The notes under the pieces: model-generated | Told to the model about the DNA's origin: nothing | What the model saw: only the letters and a program-made list of their open reading frames with translations | Databases searched by the model: none | Assembly: GCF_011326725.1 (NCBI RefSeq) | Contig: NZ_JAANCO010000001.1 | Location: 1,178,001-1,242,000, forward strand | DNA: 64,000 bases | DNA from: Microbacterium excoecariae | GTDB lineage: Bacteria > Actinomycetota > Actinomycetes > Actinomycetales > Microbacteriaceae | Direction of reading: 5' to 3' | Part shown: in pieces, positions 32,990-42,809 of the stretch | How positions within the stretch are numbered: the stretch's first letter is position 1 | Layout of the letters: the number at the start of each line of letters is the position of its first letter | Translations under genes and position numbers: made by a program

Positions 32990-35900
32990 ATGTTCTCGAA
33001 GGTTCTGGTCGCCAACCGCGGGGAGATCGCGATTCGCGCCTTCCGCGCCGCATACGAGCTCGGGGCCCGGACGGTGGCCGTCTTTCCGGTCGAGGACAGA
33101 AATTCCCTGCATCGGCTCAAGGCCGACGAGGCGTATCAGATTGGGGAGGAGGGCCACCCGGTCCGCGCCTACCTGGACGTCGACGAGATCGTGCGCGTCG
33201 CGGTCGAGGCCGGGGCCGACGCGATCTACCCCGGGTACGGGTTCCTCTCCGAGAATCCCGACCTCGCCGCGCGCGCGGCCGAGCACGGCATCGCCTTCAT
33301 CGGGCCGCCCGCGCGCGTGCTGGAGATGGCCGGGAACAAGGTCACGGCGAAGGAAAACGCGATCGCGGCGGGCGTGCCCGTCCTCCGGTCCACCGAGGCG
33401 AGCGACGACGTCGCCTGGCTTGTCGCGCAGGCGGACGAGATCGGCTTCCCCCTGTTCGCCAAGGCGGTCGCGGGCGGCGGCGGGCGCGGCATGCGGCGCG
33501 TCGAGGAGCCCGCGCAGCTCGCGGGCGCGCTCGAGGAAGCCATGCGTGAGGCGGGCAGCGCCTTCGGAGACGCGCGCATGTTTCTCGAGCAGGCCGTCCT
33601 GCGCCCTCGGCATATCGAGGTGCAGGTCTTGGCGGACGCGCACGGATCCACGGTCCACCTCTTCGAGCGCGACTGCTCCGTGCAGCGGCGCCACCAAAAG
33701 GTCATCGAGCTGGCGCCCGCGCCGAACCTCGCGCCCGAGATCGCGGCCGCGCTCCATCGCCACGCCGTTGCCTTCGCCGAATCGATCGGCTACGTGAACG
33801 CCGGCACCGTGGAGTTCCTGCTCGAGACGGCGGGCCCGCGCGCCGGCGAGGTGGTCTTCATCGAGATGAACCCGCGGATCCAGGTCGAGCACACCGTCAC
33901 GGAGGAGGTCACCGACGTCGACCTCGTCCAGGCGCAGATGCGGATCGCGGCGGGCGAGAGCCTGCGCGACCTCGGGCTGGAACAGGACGCGATCCGGCTG
34001 CACGGTCAGGCGATGCAGACGCGCATCACGACCGAGGACCCGGCGGCCGGGTTCCGGCCCGACACGGGGAGGATCACGACGTACCGCTCGCCGGGCGGGG
34101 CCGGGATCCGCATCGACGGCGGGACGACCGCCGCCGGCTCGCAGGTGTCCCCGCACTTTGACTCCATGCTCGCCAAGCTCACGGTGCGCGGGCGAGACTT
34201 CCCCTCCGCCGTCGCCCGCGCGCGGCGCGCCCTCGCGGAGTTCCGGATCCGCGGCGTCGCGACGAACATTCCGTTCCTCCGCGCGGTGCTCGACGATCCC
34301 GCCTTCGTCGCCGGCGACCTCTCGACGTCGTTCATCGACGAGCGGCCCGAGCTGCTGCGCGGACGCGTGTCGAAGGACCGCGGCACGAAGCTCCTGCGGT
34401 GGATGGTTGAGCAGACCGTCAACCAGCCCCACGGCCCGCGGCCCACGCTCGGCGACCCGCGGGCGAAGCTGCCGCCGATCGACCTCGAGGCCCCCGCGCC
34501 CGCGGGGAGTCGCCAACGCCTCGCGGAGCTCGGGCCCGAGCGGTTCGCGGCCGCGCTGCGGGCGCAGAAGCCCCTCGCCGTGACGGAGACGACGTTCCGC
34601 GACGCGCACCAGTCCCTGCTCGCGACCCGGGTGCGCACACGCGACCTGCTCGCCGTCGCGCCGCACGTGGCGCGCCTCGAGTCGCAGCTGCTCTCGGTCG
34701 AGGCGTGGGGCGGCGCCACCTACGACGTCGCGCTCCGGTTCCTCGGCGAGGATCCGTGGGATCGCCTCGCGAACCTGCGGGACGCGCTCCCCAACGTCGC
34801 GATCCAGATGCTGCTGCGCGGGCGCAACACCGTCGGGTACACGCCCTATCCGACGGAGGTCACGGACGCGTTCGTCGAGGAGGCCGCCGCGACCGGCGTG
34901 GACATCTTCCGCATCTTCGACGCGCTGAACGACGTGGAGCAGATGCGACCGGCGATCGACGCCGTGCGCGCGACCGGATCCACGCTCGCCGAGGTGGCCC
35001 TGTGCTACACGGGTGACCTCGCGGATCCGTCCGAGCCGCTCTACACGCTCGATTACTACCTCCGGCTCGCCGAGCGGATCGTCGGCGCGGGCGCGCACGT
35101 GCTGGCGATCAAGGACATGGCGGGCCTCCTGCGCCCCGCGGCGGCGGCGCGGCTGGTGACGGCGCTCCGGCGCGAGTTCGACCTCCCCGTGCATGTGCAC
35201 ACGCACGACACGGCGGGCGGGCAGCTCGGCACCCTGCTCGCCGCGAGCGCGGCGGGCGCCGACGCGGTCGATGCCGCGGCCGCGCCCATGGCCGGCACGA
35301 CGAGCCAGCCCGCGCTCTCGTCGGTCGTCGCGGCCCTCGCGCACACCGTGCGGGACACGGGCCTGGACCTTTCGGCGGTCGCCGACCTCGAGCCGTACTG
35401 GGAGGCCGTCCGGCAGGTGTATCGGCCGTTCGAGTCCGGGCTCGCGGGCCCGACCGGGCGCGTGTACACGCACGAGATCCCGGGGGGCCAGCTCTCCAAC
35501 TTGCGCCAGCAGGCGATCGCCCTCGGACTTGCGGGCGACTTCGAGCGCATCGAGGACATGTACGCGGCGGCCGATCGCATGCTCGGGCGGATCCCCAAGG
35601 TGACCCCCTCGTCGAAGGTGGTCGGGGACCTCGCGCTCCACCTCGCCGCGGTCCGCGCCGACCCCGCCGAGTTCGAGGAGCACCCGGAACGCTTCGACGT
35701 GCCCGACTCGGTTGTCCGGTTCATGGCGGGCGAGCTCGGCGAGCTTCCGGGCGGGTGGCCGGAGCCGTTCCGATCGAAGGTCCTGGCCGGTCGCGACGTG
35801 CGCGTCGGGGTGACGCCGCTCGGCGCGGAGGATGCGCGCGTGCTCGCCGCCGCCGGCCACGAGCGCCGCGTGGCTCTCAACCGGTTGTTGTTCCCGCAGC

Positions 35901-36397
35901 CGACCGCGGTGTGGGAGGACACGGCGCGCGCGTACGGAGACCTGTCCGTGCTCGACACGCGCGACTACCTGTACGGCCTCGAGCCGGGCGCCGAGCACAT
36001 CGTCGAGCTGGAGAAGGGCGTCGAGCTCTACGTCGGCCTCGAGTCGATCGGCGACGCCGACGACAAGGGCATGAGGTCCGTCATGACGACGCTGAACGGG
36101 CAGCTCCGCCCCGTGGAGGTGCGCGATCGCTCGATCGACGTCGAGGTGCACGAGGCGGAGAAGGCGGATCCCGCCCGCCCGGGCCACGTGAGCGCGCCGT
36201 TCTCCGGCGTCGTGACCCTGAAGGTGGCCCCCGGCGACGTCGTCGAACAGGGTGCCGCGATCGCGTCGATCGAGGCGATGAAGATGGAGGCCGCCGTCGG
36301 CGCGACCATCTCCGGGGTCGTCGAGCGCGTCGCGATCGCGCCGACCTCGTCCGTCGACGCCGGCGACCTTTTGGTCGTCATCGCGCCCGCCGAGTAG
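32990..36397 (+). CDS. pyc: Pyruvate carboxylase
   Basis: Biotin enzyme (1135 residues) forming oxaloacetate from pyruvate, bicarbonate and ATP to refill the TCA cycle. The biotin carboxylase domain occupies residues 1-450, with the ATP-grasp loop GGGGRGM and EMNPRIQVEHTVTE. The carboxyltransferase domain starts near residue 525 (VTETTFRDAHQSLLATR). The biotin site EAMKME has Lys1098 close to the C-terminus. All three domains are intact in one chain. GAGGGAGG is placed four bases before the ATG. The leader palindrome suggests regulation. Confidence 0.97.
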   Translation: MFSKVLVANRGEIAIRAFRAAYELGARTVAVFPVEDRNSLHRLKADEAYQIGEEGHPVRAYLDVDEIVRVAVEAGADAIYPGYGFLSENPDLAARAAEHGIAFIGPPARVLEMAGNKVTAKENAIAAGVPVLRSTEASDDVAWLVAQADEIGFPLFAKAVAGGGGRGMRRVEEPAQLAGALEEAMREAGSAFGDARMFLEQAVLRPRHIEVQVLADAHGSTVHLFERDCSVQRRHQKVIELAPAPNLAPEIAAALHRHAVAFAESIGYVNAGTVEFLLETAGPRAGEVVFIEMNPRIQVEHTVTEEVTDVDLVQAQMRIAAGESLRDLGLEQDAIRLHGQAMQTRITTEDPAAGFRPDTGRITTYRSPGGAGIRIDGGTTAAGSQVSPHFDSMLAKLTVRGRDFPSAVARARRALAEFRIRGVATNIPFLRAVLDDPAFVAGDLSTSFIDERPELLRGRVSKDRGTKLLRWMVEQTVNQPHGPRPTLGDPRAKLPPIDLEAPAPAGSRQRLAELGPERFAAALRAQKPLAVTETTFRDAHQSLLATRVRTRDLLAVAPHVARLESQLLSVEAWGGATYDVALRFLGEDPWDRLANLRDALPNVAIQMLLRGRNTVGYTPYPTEVTDAFVEEAAATGVDIFRIFDALNDVEQMRPAIDAVRATGSTLAEVALCYTGDLADPSEPLYTLDYYLRLAERIVGAGAHVLAIKDMAGLLRPAAAARLVTALRREFDLPVHVHTHDTAGGQLGTLLAASAAGADAVDAAAAPMAGTTSQPALSSVVAALAHTVRDTGLDLSAVADLEPYWEAVRQVYRPFESGLAGPTGRVYTHEIPGGQLSNLRQQAIALGLAGDFERIEDMYAAADRMLGRIPKVTPSSKVVGDLALHLAAVRADPAEFEEHPERFDVPDSVVRFMAGELGELPGGWPEPFRSKVLAGRDVRVGVTPLGAEDARVLAAAGHERRVALNRLLFPQPTAVWEDTARAYGDLSVLDTRDYLYGLEPGAEHIVELEKGVELYVGLESIGDADDKGMRSVMTTLNGQLRPVEVRDRSIDVEVHEAEKADPARPGHVSAPFSGVVTLKVAPGDVVEQGAAIASIEAMKMEAAVGATISGVVERVAIAPTSSVDAGDLLVVIAPAE

Positions 36398-36458
36398 CAT
36401 CTCCGGGGCGGGAGACACCCGCCGCGGGCCCCGCGCCCCGGTGATTCAGGAGTTTTTC

Positions 36459-38102
36459 GTGGCAGCACAGAGCAATCCGTCTCCCGACGGACACGACGAC
36501 AACGGCGTGCTCGACGGCGCCAGCGTCGAGACGACGTCCCTCGATCTCGGCGGGACGTCGCACGTGCGCGTGTCCCTCCCCGCCGGGTATCGCGACGAGG
36601 ACGATCTCGACGACGACGTGCTCGCCGACGAGCTCCCGCACGACGCGCACCCCGCGACCGACGACGTGGCGATCGCGGAGCTCGACGAGGACGAGGACGG
36701 CGACGACGACGAGCCCGCCGAGGACGAGTCGGCGGATCACGAGTCCGCGTCCGACGAGGTCGCCGAAGATGACGCCGCCTCCGACGAGGTCGGGGAAGAC
36801 GATTCCGAGCGCGACGAACCCGAGCGTGACGCGGCCGGGACCGACGGTGAAGAGCCCGAGGGCACCGATCCCGCGGCGGAGAGCGTAGACGGCGACGGGC
36901 CCGAGGGCGCCAACGCGGCGCCGGACCCGTCCGGCTCGGAGGCTTCCGCGGAGGCGGCCGCCGACGTCGCGGGCGATCCCGCCGGGGATGCCCCGTCCGA
37001 TGCTGTCGCCGCGTCCGCCGTGGCCGTCCGCGAGCCCGCGCCCGTCGCCGCGGCCGTCTCGGACGAGGCCGCCGCGGCCGTCGTCGAGGCCGCCCGACCC
37101 CCGCGCGCGTCGTTCATCACCCCGCCCGCGCGCCGCGCCGGCGACGTCGGGGCCTCGGCCGCGCGCGAGTCGAGCGACGTCCTCACGGCCGACCGACTCC
37201 TGGAGACCGGCGCGATCCGCCGCCCCGAGCCGCAGGACCCGTGGCGCCGCATCGTCTACTCCGCGACGCGCGGGGTCATCAACCTCGGCGACAGCAAGCG
37301 CACCCGCGCACGCAAGGAGCTCACGGCGCGCATCGCGGCGCCGCTCGGCGGATCCGCGCGCTTCGTCCCCGTGCTGAGCCGGAAGGGCGGCGTCGGCAAG
37401 ACGACCGTGACGGCCCTCGTCGGCATGGCGCTCGCCGACGCGCGCGAGGATCGCGTCGTCGCGGTCGACGCGAACCCCGACCGCGGCACGCTCGCGGAGC
37501 GCATCGCCCCGAACTCGGCGGGCAAGACGGTGCGCGACCTCGTGCGCGGGCACGACGGGATCCGCGGGTTCGGCGACATTTCCGCGCACGTCACGCGCGA
37601 CGCCACGCGCCTCGACGTCCTCGCCTCGGACGCGGATCCGCACGTCGCCGACGCCTTCAGCGACGCCGACTACCGCAGCGTCGCCGAGATCGCCGAGCAC
37701 TACTACTCGATCGTTCTCACCGACACGGGCACGGGCATCGTCCATTCCGTGATGGACGCGACGCTCGAGATGGCCGACCAGCTCGTCATCGTCTCGGGCC
37801 TCAGCGTTGACGAGGCCCGCCTGGCTTCCGAGACGCTCACGTGGCTCGAGGCGAACGGCCACGCCGACAAGGCGCACGCGGCGATCGTCGTGCTCAATCA
37901 GGACAGCCCGGGCGCGCCCCTGGTTCGCATCGAGGAACTCGATGCGCACTTCCGCAGTCGCGTGCGCCACGTCGTGCACCTGCCGTACGATGCGCGCCTG
38001 GCGACGGGGAGCGCGATCGCGTTCCACGAGCTCGACCGGGCGACGCGCGAGGCGGCGCGCGAGCTCGCCGCCCTCGTGGTCGAGGGGGTGCGCGCCGCAT
38101 GA
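36459..38102 (+). CDS. MinD/ParA-like ATPase with long acidic N-terminus
   Basis: Predicted 547-residue protein. Residues ~35-215 are extremely rich in Asp, Glu, Ala and Pro and should be disordered. A basic linker follows ([16 protein letters not shown]), then a MinD/ParA-like domain from ~305: [15 protein letters not shown] (P-loop), [17 protein letters not shown] and [19 protein letters not shown]. Such architecture is known for actinobacterial MinD-like proteins near secretion (ESX) or septum functions, but no secretion genes are here. The GTG at 36459 has CAGGAG six bases upstream; an in-frame GTG at 36441 adds six residues. The stop overlaps def (ATGA). Confidence 0.85.
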   Translation: MAAQSNPSPDGHDDNGVLDGASVETTSLDLGGTSHVRVSLPAGYRDEDDLDDDVLADELPHDAHPATDDVAIAELDEDEDGDDDEPAEDESADHESASDEVAEDDAASDEVGEDDSERDEPERDAAGTDGEEPEGTDPAAESVDGDGPEGANAAPDPSGSEASAEAAADVAGDPAGDAPSDAVAASAVAVREPAPVAAAVSDEAAAAVVEAARPPRASFITPPARRAGDVGASAARESSDVLTADRLLETGAIRRPEPQDPWRRIVYSATRGVINLGDSKRTRARKELTARIAAPLGGSARFVPVLSRKGGVGKTTVTALVGMALADAREDRVVAVDANPDRGTLAERIAPNSAGKTVRDLVRGHDGIRGFGDISAHVTRDATRLDVLASDADPHVADAFSDADYRSVAEIAEHYYSIVLTDTGTGIVHSVMDATLEMADQLVIVSGLSVDEARLASETLTWLEANGHADKAHAAIVVLNQDSPGAPLVRIEELDAHFRSRVRHVVHLPYDARLATGSAIAFHELDRATREAARELAALVVEGVRAA

Positions 38103-38590
38103 CGGTGCGGGAGATCCGCCTCTACGGCGACCCCGTGCTGCGCACGGCCTGCGCCGAGATCGGGGAGATCGACGAGGGCGTGCGTGCGCTCGTCGATGAC
38201 CTTATCGAGACGGTGCGCGTGCCGGGACGCGCGGGCGTGGCCGCGCCGCAGATCGGCGTGGGGCTGCGCGCCTTCAGCTACAACGTCGACGGCCGCGTCG
38301 GCGCGATCCTGAACCCGCGCGTCGTCGAGGTGCGCGGCGAGGCGGCGCCGACGGGGGAGGGGTGCCTCTCGGTCCCCGGCCTCTGGCACGATGCCCTGCG
38401 CCACCCGTACGCCCGGGTCGAGGGGATCGACGTGGACGGGCGCCCCGTCATCCTCGAGGGCGAGGGCCTGTTCGCGCAGATGCTCCAGCACGAGACCGAC
38501 CACCTCGACGGCATGGTCTACCTCCAGCGCCTGCCGAAGGACACGCGGCGGATCGCGATGCGCGAGGTGCGCGAGAGCGACTGGTTCTAA
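38099..38590 (+). CDS. def: Peptide deformylase
   Basis: Metalloenzyme (163 residues) removing the formyl group from nascent proteins. All three motifs are visible: AGVAAPQIG (motif 1), EGCLSVPG (motif 2, Cys ligand) and QHETDHLDG (motif 3, two His ligands and catalytic Glu). Length is normal. Translational coupling to the MinD-like gene (ATGA overlap) is unusual for def, which more often sits with fmt. A strong terminator follows. Confidence 0.95.
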   Translation: MTVREIRLYGDPVLRTACAEIGEIDEGVRALVDDLIETVRVPGRAGVAAPQIGVGLRAFSYNVDGRVGAILNPRVVEVRGEAAPTGEGCLSVPGLWHDALRHPYARVEGIDVDGRPVILEGEGLFAQMLQHETDHLDGMVYLQRLPKDTRRIAMREVRESDWF

Positions 38591-38606
38591 CCGCACAGAA
38601 TGCGAC

Positions 38607-38636
38607 AAGGGGCGGGCGCGACGGCGCCCGCCCCTT
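38607..38636. terminator. Terminator after def, shared with fadD
   Basis: A 13-bp stem, AAGGGGCGGGCGC with a GACG loop, followed by TCTTTCC. The A's at its left end give a T-run on the other strand, so it can stop both convergent genes. Confidence 0.85.
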
Positions 38637-38647
38637 TCTTTCCGCTC

Positions 38648-40477
38648 TCAGCCGATAGCGACCGTCGCGGTGACGTCCTTGGGGCCCGAGTAGATGTCGG
38701 CGATCTCCTCGGCGAAGTCGGACACGATGACCGCGCGCTTGATCGAGAGCTTGGGCGTGAGGTGCCCCGTGGCCTCGGTCCATTCGGTCGGCAGGACCCG
38801 GAAGGCGCGGATCGACTCCGCGCGCGAGACCCGCGTGTTCGCCTCGTCGATCGCCCGCTGCACCTCCGCATGAACCGCCGCCGATCGGGCGGCCTGCTCC
38901 AGCGTGAGGTCCGACGACTCCCCGTGGGTCGCGAGCCACGCGGGCAGCATCTCGGGGTCGAGCGTGACGAGCGCGGAGATGAACGGCTTCTGGTCGCCGA
39001 CGACCACGACCTGCCCCACGATGGGGTTCGCGCGGATCGGGTCCTCCAGCACCGTCGGCGCGACGTTCTTGCCGCCGGCCGTGACGATGATCTCCTTCTT
39101 CCGCCCCGTGATCGCGAGGTAGCCGTCGTCGTCGAGCGAGCCGAGGTCGCCGGTGCGGAACCAGGATCCGTCGAAGGCCTCCTCGGTCGCCTCCGGGTTG
39201 CGCCAGTATTCGCGGAAGACGTTGACGCCCCGCACCTGGATCTCGCCGTCGTCGGCGATGCGGACGCCCACGCCCGGAAGCGGCGGCCCGACGGTGCCGA
39301 CCTTGATGCGATCGGGCAGGTTCACGCTCGCCGGCGCCGTCGTCTCCGTGAGGCCGTAGCCCTCGAGGATCTTGATCCCGAGCCCGCGGAAGAAGTAGCC
39401 GAGCCGCGGCCCGAGCGGGGCGGATCCGGAGACGGCGTAGGTGACGCGCCCGCCCATAAGGTCGCGCAGCTTGCCGTAAACGAGCTTGTCGAAGAGGCGG
39501 AACTGCGCCGCGAGCAGCGGACCGATTCGCTCGCCCTCCTGCTCGCGCCGGGCGTACTCGATCGCCACCTTGGCCGCCCGTCGGAAGATCGCGCCCTTGC
39601 CCTCGGCCTCCGTCTTCTGCTCGGCGGAGTTGTACACCTTCTCGAACACGCGGGGGACCGCGAGGAGGAGGGTCGGGCGGAAGGATCCGAGCGTCTTGAC
39701 GAGGTTCTTCGTGTTCGGTTCGTGGCCCGTGCGCACGCCGCCGTGGATGTAGAGGACCGACATGAAGCGCGCGAACACGTGCGCCGTCGTGATGAACAGG
39801 ACGGTCGAGGCGCCCGGCTGGTCGATGACCTCGGCGAGGGAACGCGCCGCGTTCTGTGCGGTGTCGACGAAGTTGCTGTGGGTCAGGACGCATCCCTTCG
39901 GGCGCCCGGTCGACCCCGACGTGTAGATGATCGTGGCGACGTCGTCGCCGCGTGCGAGGTGGCGGCGTCGCTCGATCTCGTCGTCCTCGACGTCGGTGCC
40001 CTGGGCGACGAGGTGGGCGAGCGCCCCTTCGTCCATCCGCCAGTACAGGTCGAGGAGCGGAAGGCGATCGCGCACCTCGGCCACACGCTGGTCGTGTTCG
40101 GCGGTCTCGACGAGGAGGGCGACGGCGCCGGAGTCGGACAGGATCCACTGGATCTGCTCGGGCGAGCTGGTCTCGTAGACGGGCACCATAATGGCGCCGG
40201 CATAGTGCAGCGCGAAGTCCACGAGGGTCCACTCGTAGGTGGTGCGCGCGAGGAATCCGACCTTGTCGCCCGGGCGCACCCCCGCCGCGACGAAGCCCTT
40301 CGCGAGGCGGATGACCTCGTTCTCGAACTCGCGCGCGGACACGTCGCGCCATCGGTCTTCCTCGGGGATGCCGAACAGCGCCTTGTGCGGAGTCTCGCGA
40401 GCGCGGTCCGCGAGCAGGTCGGACACGTTTCGGCTGGGGTCGGTCGGCACGATCAGATCGGCGGAGAACTCGATCAC
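38648..40477 (-). CDS. Long-chain fatty-acid-CoA ligase (FadD15-like)
   Basis: AMP-forming acyl-CoA synthetase (609 residues). The AMP-binding motif is IIYTSGSTGRPKGC, followed by SGSAPLGPRLGYFF, EGYGLTETTAPASVN and the adenylate loop WFRTGDLGSLDDDGYLAITGRKKE (in parts). The C-terminal domain extends to a TPKLSIKR stretch, as in FadD15-type enzymes with a long lid. The GTG start at 40477 has AAAGGAG five bases upstream. It is divergent from the plsC-like gene. In M. tuberculosis fadD15 also lies close to a plsC-like gene and aroG. Confidence 0.92.
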   Translation of the reverse strand: MIEFSADLIVPTDPSRNVSDLLADRARETPHKALFGIPEEDRWRDVSAREFENEVIRLAKGFVAAGVRPGDKVGFLARTTYEWTLVDFALHYAGAIMVPVYETSSPEQIQWILSDSGAVALLVETAEHDQRVAEVRDRLPLLDLYWRMDEGALAHLVAQGTDVEDDEIERRRHLARGDDVATIIYTSGSTGRPKGCVLTHSNFVDTAQNAARSLAEVIDQPGASTVLFITTAHVFARFMSVLYIHGGVRTGHEPNTKNLVKTLGSFRPTLLLAVPRVFEKVYNSAEQKTEAEGKGAIFRRAAKVAIEYARREQEGERIGPLLAAQFRLFDKLVYGKLRDLMGGRVTYAVSGSAPLGPRLGYFFRGLGIKILEGYGLTETTAPASVNLPDRIKVGTVGPPLPGVGVRIADDGEIQVRGVNVFREYWRNPEATEEAFDGSWFRTGDLGSLDDDGYLAITGRKKEIIVTAGGKNVAPTVLEDPIRANPIVGQVVVVGDQKPFISALVTLDPEMLPAWLATHGESSDLTLEQAARSAAVHAEVQRAIDEANTRVSRAESIRAFRVLPTEWTEATGHLTPKLSIKRAVIVSDFAEEIADIYSGPKDVTATVAIG

Positions 40478-40543
40478 GGCAGCTCCTTTGATACCGGTCG
40501 GGTGGGTGCGTCTCGGGTGGTGCGCACGCCTGGGCTTGCCTCG

Positions 40544-40549
40544 AGTCTA
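40544..40549 (-). promoter_or_regulatory. Candidate -10 (TAGACT) for fadD
   Basis: TAGACT on the minus strand lies 66 bases before the fadD start codon. The divergent plsC-like gene has the same hexamer. Confidence 0.4.
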
Positions 40550-40621
40550 TGGCCGGTCCGCGCGAGTGTGCTGAGGAATTGTGTCCGCACGACAAGCGCC
40601 GTGTCGCGGGTCCGCGCGGGC

Positions 40622-40627
40622 TAGACT
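40622..40627 (+). promoter_or_regulatory. Candidate -10 (TAGACT) for the plsC-like gene
   Basis: TAGACT lies 32 bases before the GTG of the acyltransferase gene, whose leader contains TGGAG. Confidence 0.45.
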
Positions 40628-40659
40628 CGTCGCCGTCCCCGACCCCTGGAGTGCGCGCC

Positions 40660-41370
40660 GTGATCTATTGGATCCTCAAGTACCTGGTGATCGGTCCGGT
40701 GCTGAAGGCGATCTTCCGTCCCTGGATCACGGGCGCCGACCACATCCCCTCGCAGGGGGCAGCGATCCTGGCGTCGAATCACCTCTCGGTGATGGACTCG
40801 ATCTTCCTGCCGCTCATGATCGACCGACCGATGTCGTTCCTCGCGAAGGCCGAGTACTTCACGGGCCGCGGGCTGAAGGGGTGGGCCACGAAGTGGTTCA
40901 TGACGGGCACGGGACAGATTCCCATCGACAGGTCCGGCGGATCCGCGTCCGAGGCGGCGCTTAACACGGCGCTGCAGGTGATCGGGCGCGGCGACCTCCT
41001 CGGCATCTATCCCGAGGGCACCCGCAGCCCGGACGGGCGCCTGTACAAGGGGCGCACGGGGCTGGCGCGCATGGCGCTCGTGGCGAAGGTGCCCGTGATC
41101 CCCGTGGTGATGGTCGACACCGACACGATGATGCCGATCGGCGCCACGGTTCCCCGGATCATGCGGGTGGGCATGATCATCGGCGAGCCGCTCGACTTCT
41201 CCCGATACGAGGGGCTCGAGGACGATCGATTCGTTCTCCGCAGCGTCACCGACGAGATCATGGTCGCCCTCCAGCAGCTGGGCGGGCAGGAGTACGTCGA
41301 CGACTACGCCTCGGCGCACCGCGCGCGAGCGGAAGAGCGGGGCGCGGCCGCCGCTAGCTCCTTCTCCTGA
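40660..41370 (+). CDS. 1-acyl-glycerol-3-phosphate acyltransferase (PlsC-like)
   Basis: Predicted 236-residue membrane-associated acyltransferase of phospholipid synthesis, transferring an acyl group to lysophosphatidate. The catalytic HX4D motif is NHLSVMDS, and the substrate-binding motif is YPEGTRSPDG. The start GTG at 40660 has GGAG eight bases upstream; an in-frame GTG at 40651 overlaps that site. Placement opposite a fadD gene fits lipid metabolism. The mycobacterial counterpart (Rv2182c) sits in a similar neighbourhood. Confidence 0.9.
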   Translation: MIYWILKYLVIGPVLKAIFRPWITGADHIPSQGAAILASNHLSVMDSIFLPLMIDRPMSFLAKAEYFTGRGLKGWATKWFMTGTGQIPIDRSGGSASEAALNTALQVIGRGDLLGIYPEGTRSPDGRLYKGRTGLARMALVAKVPVIPVVMVDTDTMMPIGATVPRIMRVGMIIGEPLDFSRYEGLEDDRFVLRSVTDEIMVALQQLGGQEYVDDYASAHRARAEERGAAAASSFS

Positions 41371-41398
41371 CCGCGCGCGGCGCGCGCGTGGCGGCCGC

Positions 41399-41404
41399 TA
41401 GGCT
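41399..41404 (+). promoter_or_regulatory. -10 hexamer TAGGCT, leaderless start (aroG)
   Basis: TAGGCT, seven bases (GGGGGGC), then the ATG of the DAHP synthase gene. Confidence 0.55.
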
Positions 41405-41411
41405 GGGGGGC

Positions 41412-42749
41412 ATGCAGCACTCCTCCGACGCGCTGGACGCCTGGCGCGACCTCCCGATCAAGCAGCAGCCCTCCTGGCCCGACGCGGCCGCGGTAGAGCT
41501 GGTGTCCTCCGAGCTGGCGACGTTGCCCCCGCTCGTGTTCGCGGGCGAGGTCGACGAGATGCGCTATCGCCTCGGCGAGGCGGCTGCGGGCCGGGCGTTC
41601 CTCCTGCAGGGCGGCGACTGCGCCGAGACCTTCGCGGGCGCGACGGCAGACAAGATCCGCAACCGCATCAAGACCGTGCTCCAGATGGCCGTCGTCCTCA
41701 CGTACGGGGCCTCGATGCCGATTGTGAAGATGGGGCGCATGGCGGGCCAGTTCGCCAAGCCGCGCTCGAAGGACACCGAAACGCGCGGCGACGTGACGCT
41801 GCCGGCATTCCGCGGCGAGATCGTCAACGGGTTCGACTTCACCGAGGAGTCGCGCACGGCGGATCCGCGGCGCCTCCTGCAGGCGTACCACACGGCTGCG
41901 AGCACCCTGAACCTCATCCGCGCCTTCACGCAGGGCGGGTTCGCCGACCTCCGCGAGGTCCACTCGTGGAACAAGGGTTTCGCCGAGAACCCCGCCAACA
42001 AGCGCTACGAGCAGATGGCGACGGAGATCGATCGCGCGATCAAGTTCATGGAGGCGGCGGGAGCCGACTTCGACGAGCTGAAGCGCGTGGACTTCTACAC
42101 CGGCCACGAGGGTCTCCTCATGGACTACGAGCGCCCGCTGACGCGCGTGGACTCGCGCACCGGGGGCGTCTACGACACCTCGGCGCACTTCATCTGGATC
42201 GGCGAGCGCACGCGCGAGCTCGACGGCGCGCACGTGGACTTCTTCTCGAAGGTGCGCAACCCGATCGGCGTGAAGCTCGGCCCGTCGACGACGCCGGAAA
42301 CGGCGCTCGCGCTCATCGACAAGCTCGACCCCGAGCGTGAGCCGGGCCGCCTGACGTTCATCACGCGCATGGGCGCCGACGCGATCCGCGACGCGTTGCC
42401 GCCGCTGCTCGAGGCCGTGCGCGACTCGGGTGCCACGCCGCTGTGGGTCACCGACCCCATGCACGGCAACGGCTTCTCGACACCCACGGGCTACAAGACG
42501 CGTCGTTTCGACGACGTGGTCGACGAGGTGCGCGGGTTCTTCGAGGCGCACCGCGCCGCGGGCACGCACCCCGGCGGGATCCACGTCGAGCTCACGGGCG
42601 ACGACGTGACGGAGTGCCTCGGCGGATCCGAGCAGATCGACGAGGCGACGCTCGCGACGCGCTACGAGTCGCTGTGTGACCCGCGCCTGAACCACATGCA
42701 GTCGCTCGAGCTGGCCTTCCTCGTGGCCGAGGAGCTCGAAAAGCGCTAG
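41412..42749 (+). CDS. aroG: Class II 3-deoxy-D-arabino-heptulosonate 7-phosphate synthase
   Basis: First enzyme of the shikimate pathway (445 residues), condensing phosphoenolpyruvate and erythrose 4-phosphate. Class II (plant/mycobacterial type) segments: LQGGDCAETFAG, KMGRMAGQFAKPRS, GEIVNGFDFTEESR, YTGHEGLLMDYERPLTR and WVTDPMHGN. Length is near the 462 residues of the M. tuberculosis enzyme. No chorismate mutase is next to it, although class II enzymes are often partnered with one. The ATG follows TAGGCT by seven bases. Confidence 0.96.
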   Translation: MQHSSDALDAWRDLPIKQQPSWPDAAAVELVSSELATLPPLVFAGEVDEMRYRLGEAAAGRAFLLQGGDCAETFAGATADKIRNRIKTVLQMAVVLTYGASMPIVKMGRMAGQFAKPRSKDTETRGDVTLPAFRGEIVNGFDFTEESRTADPRRLLQAYHTAASTLNLIRAFTQGGFADLREVHSWNKGFAENPANKRYEQMATEIDRAIKFMEAAGADFDELKRVDFYTGHEGLLMDYERPLTRVDSRTGGVYDTSAHFIWIGERTRELDGAHVDFFSKVRNPIGVKLGPSTTPETALALIDKLDPEREPGRLTFITRMGADAIRDALPPLLEAVRDSGATPLWVTDPMHGNGFSTPTGYKTRRFDDVVDEVRGFFEAHRAAGTHPGGIHVELTGDDVTECLGGSEQIDEATLATRYESLCDPRLNHMQSLELAFLVAEELEKR

Positions 42750-42760
42750 CGCCCCGCCCC

Positions 42761-42801
42761 GCGCCGCCCCGATCGATCCGCGTGTTCGGCCGGGGCGGCG
42801 C
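42761..42801. terminator. Hairpin between convergent aroG and MFS genes
   Basis: An 11-bp stem, GCGCCGCCCCG with its complement at 42791-42801, and a 19-base loop. No T-run. Position between two stop codons suggests termination. Confidence 0.5.
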
Positions 42802-42809
42802 TCGTGGTG

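Noticed and set aside
32954..36418. Long open frame of more than 1100 codons on the minus strand opposite pyc
   Set aside because: It mirrors the pyc codons, is rich in Arg/Gly/Asp-type shadow sequence, has no domain motif, and pyc is unambiguous. High-GC antisense artefact. The same holds for the minus-strand frames at 7380-10676 and 16074-19325 and the plus-strand frame at 4412-6808.
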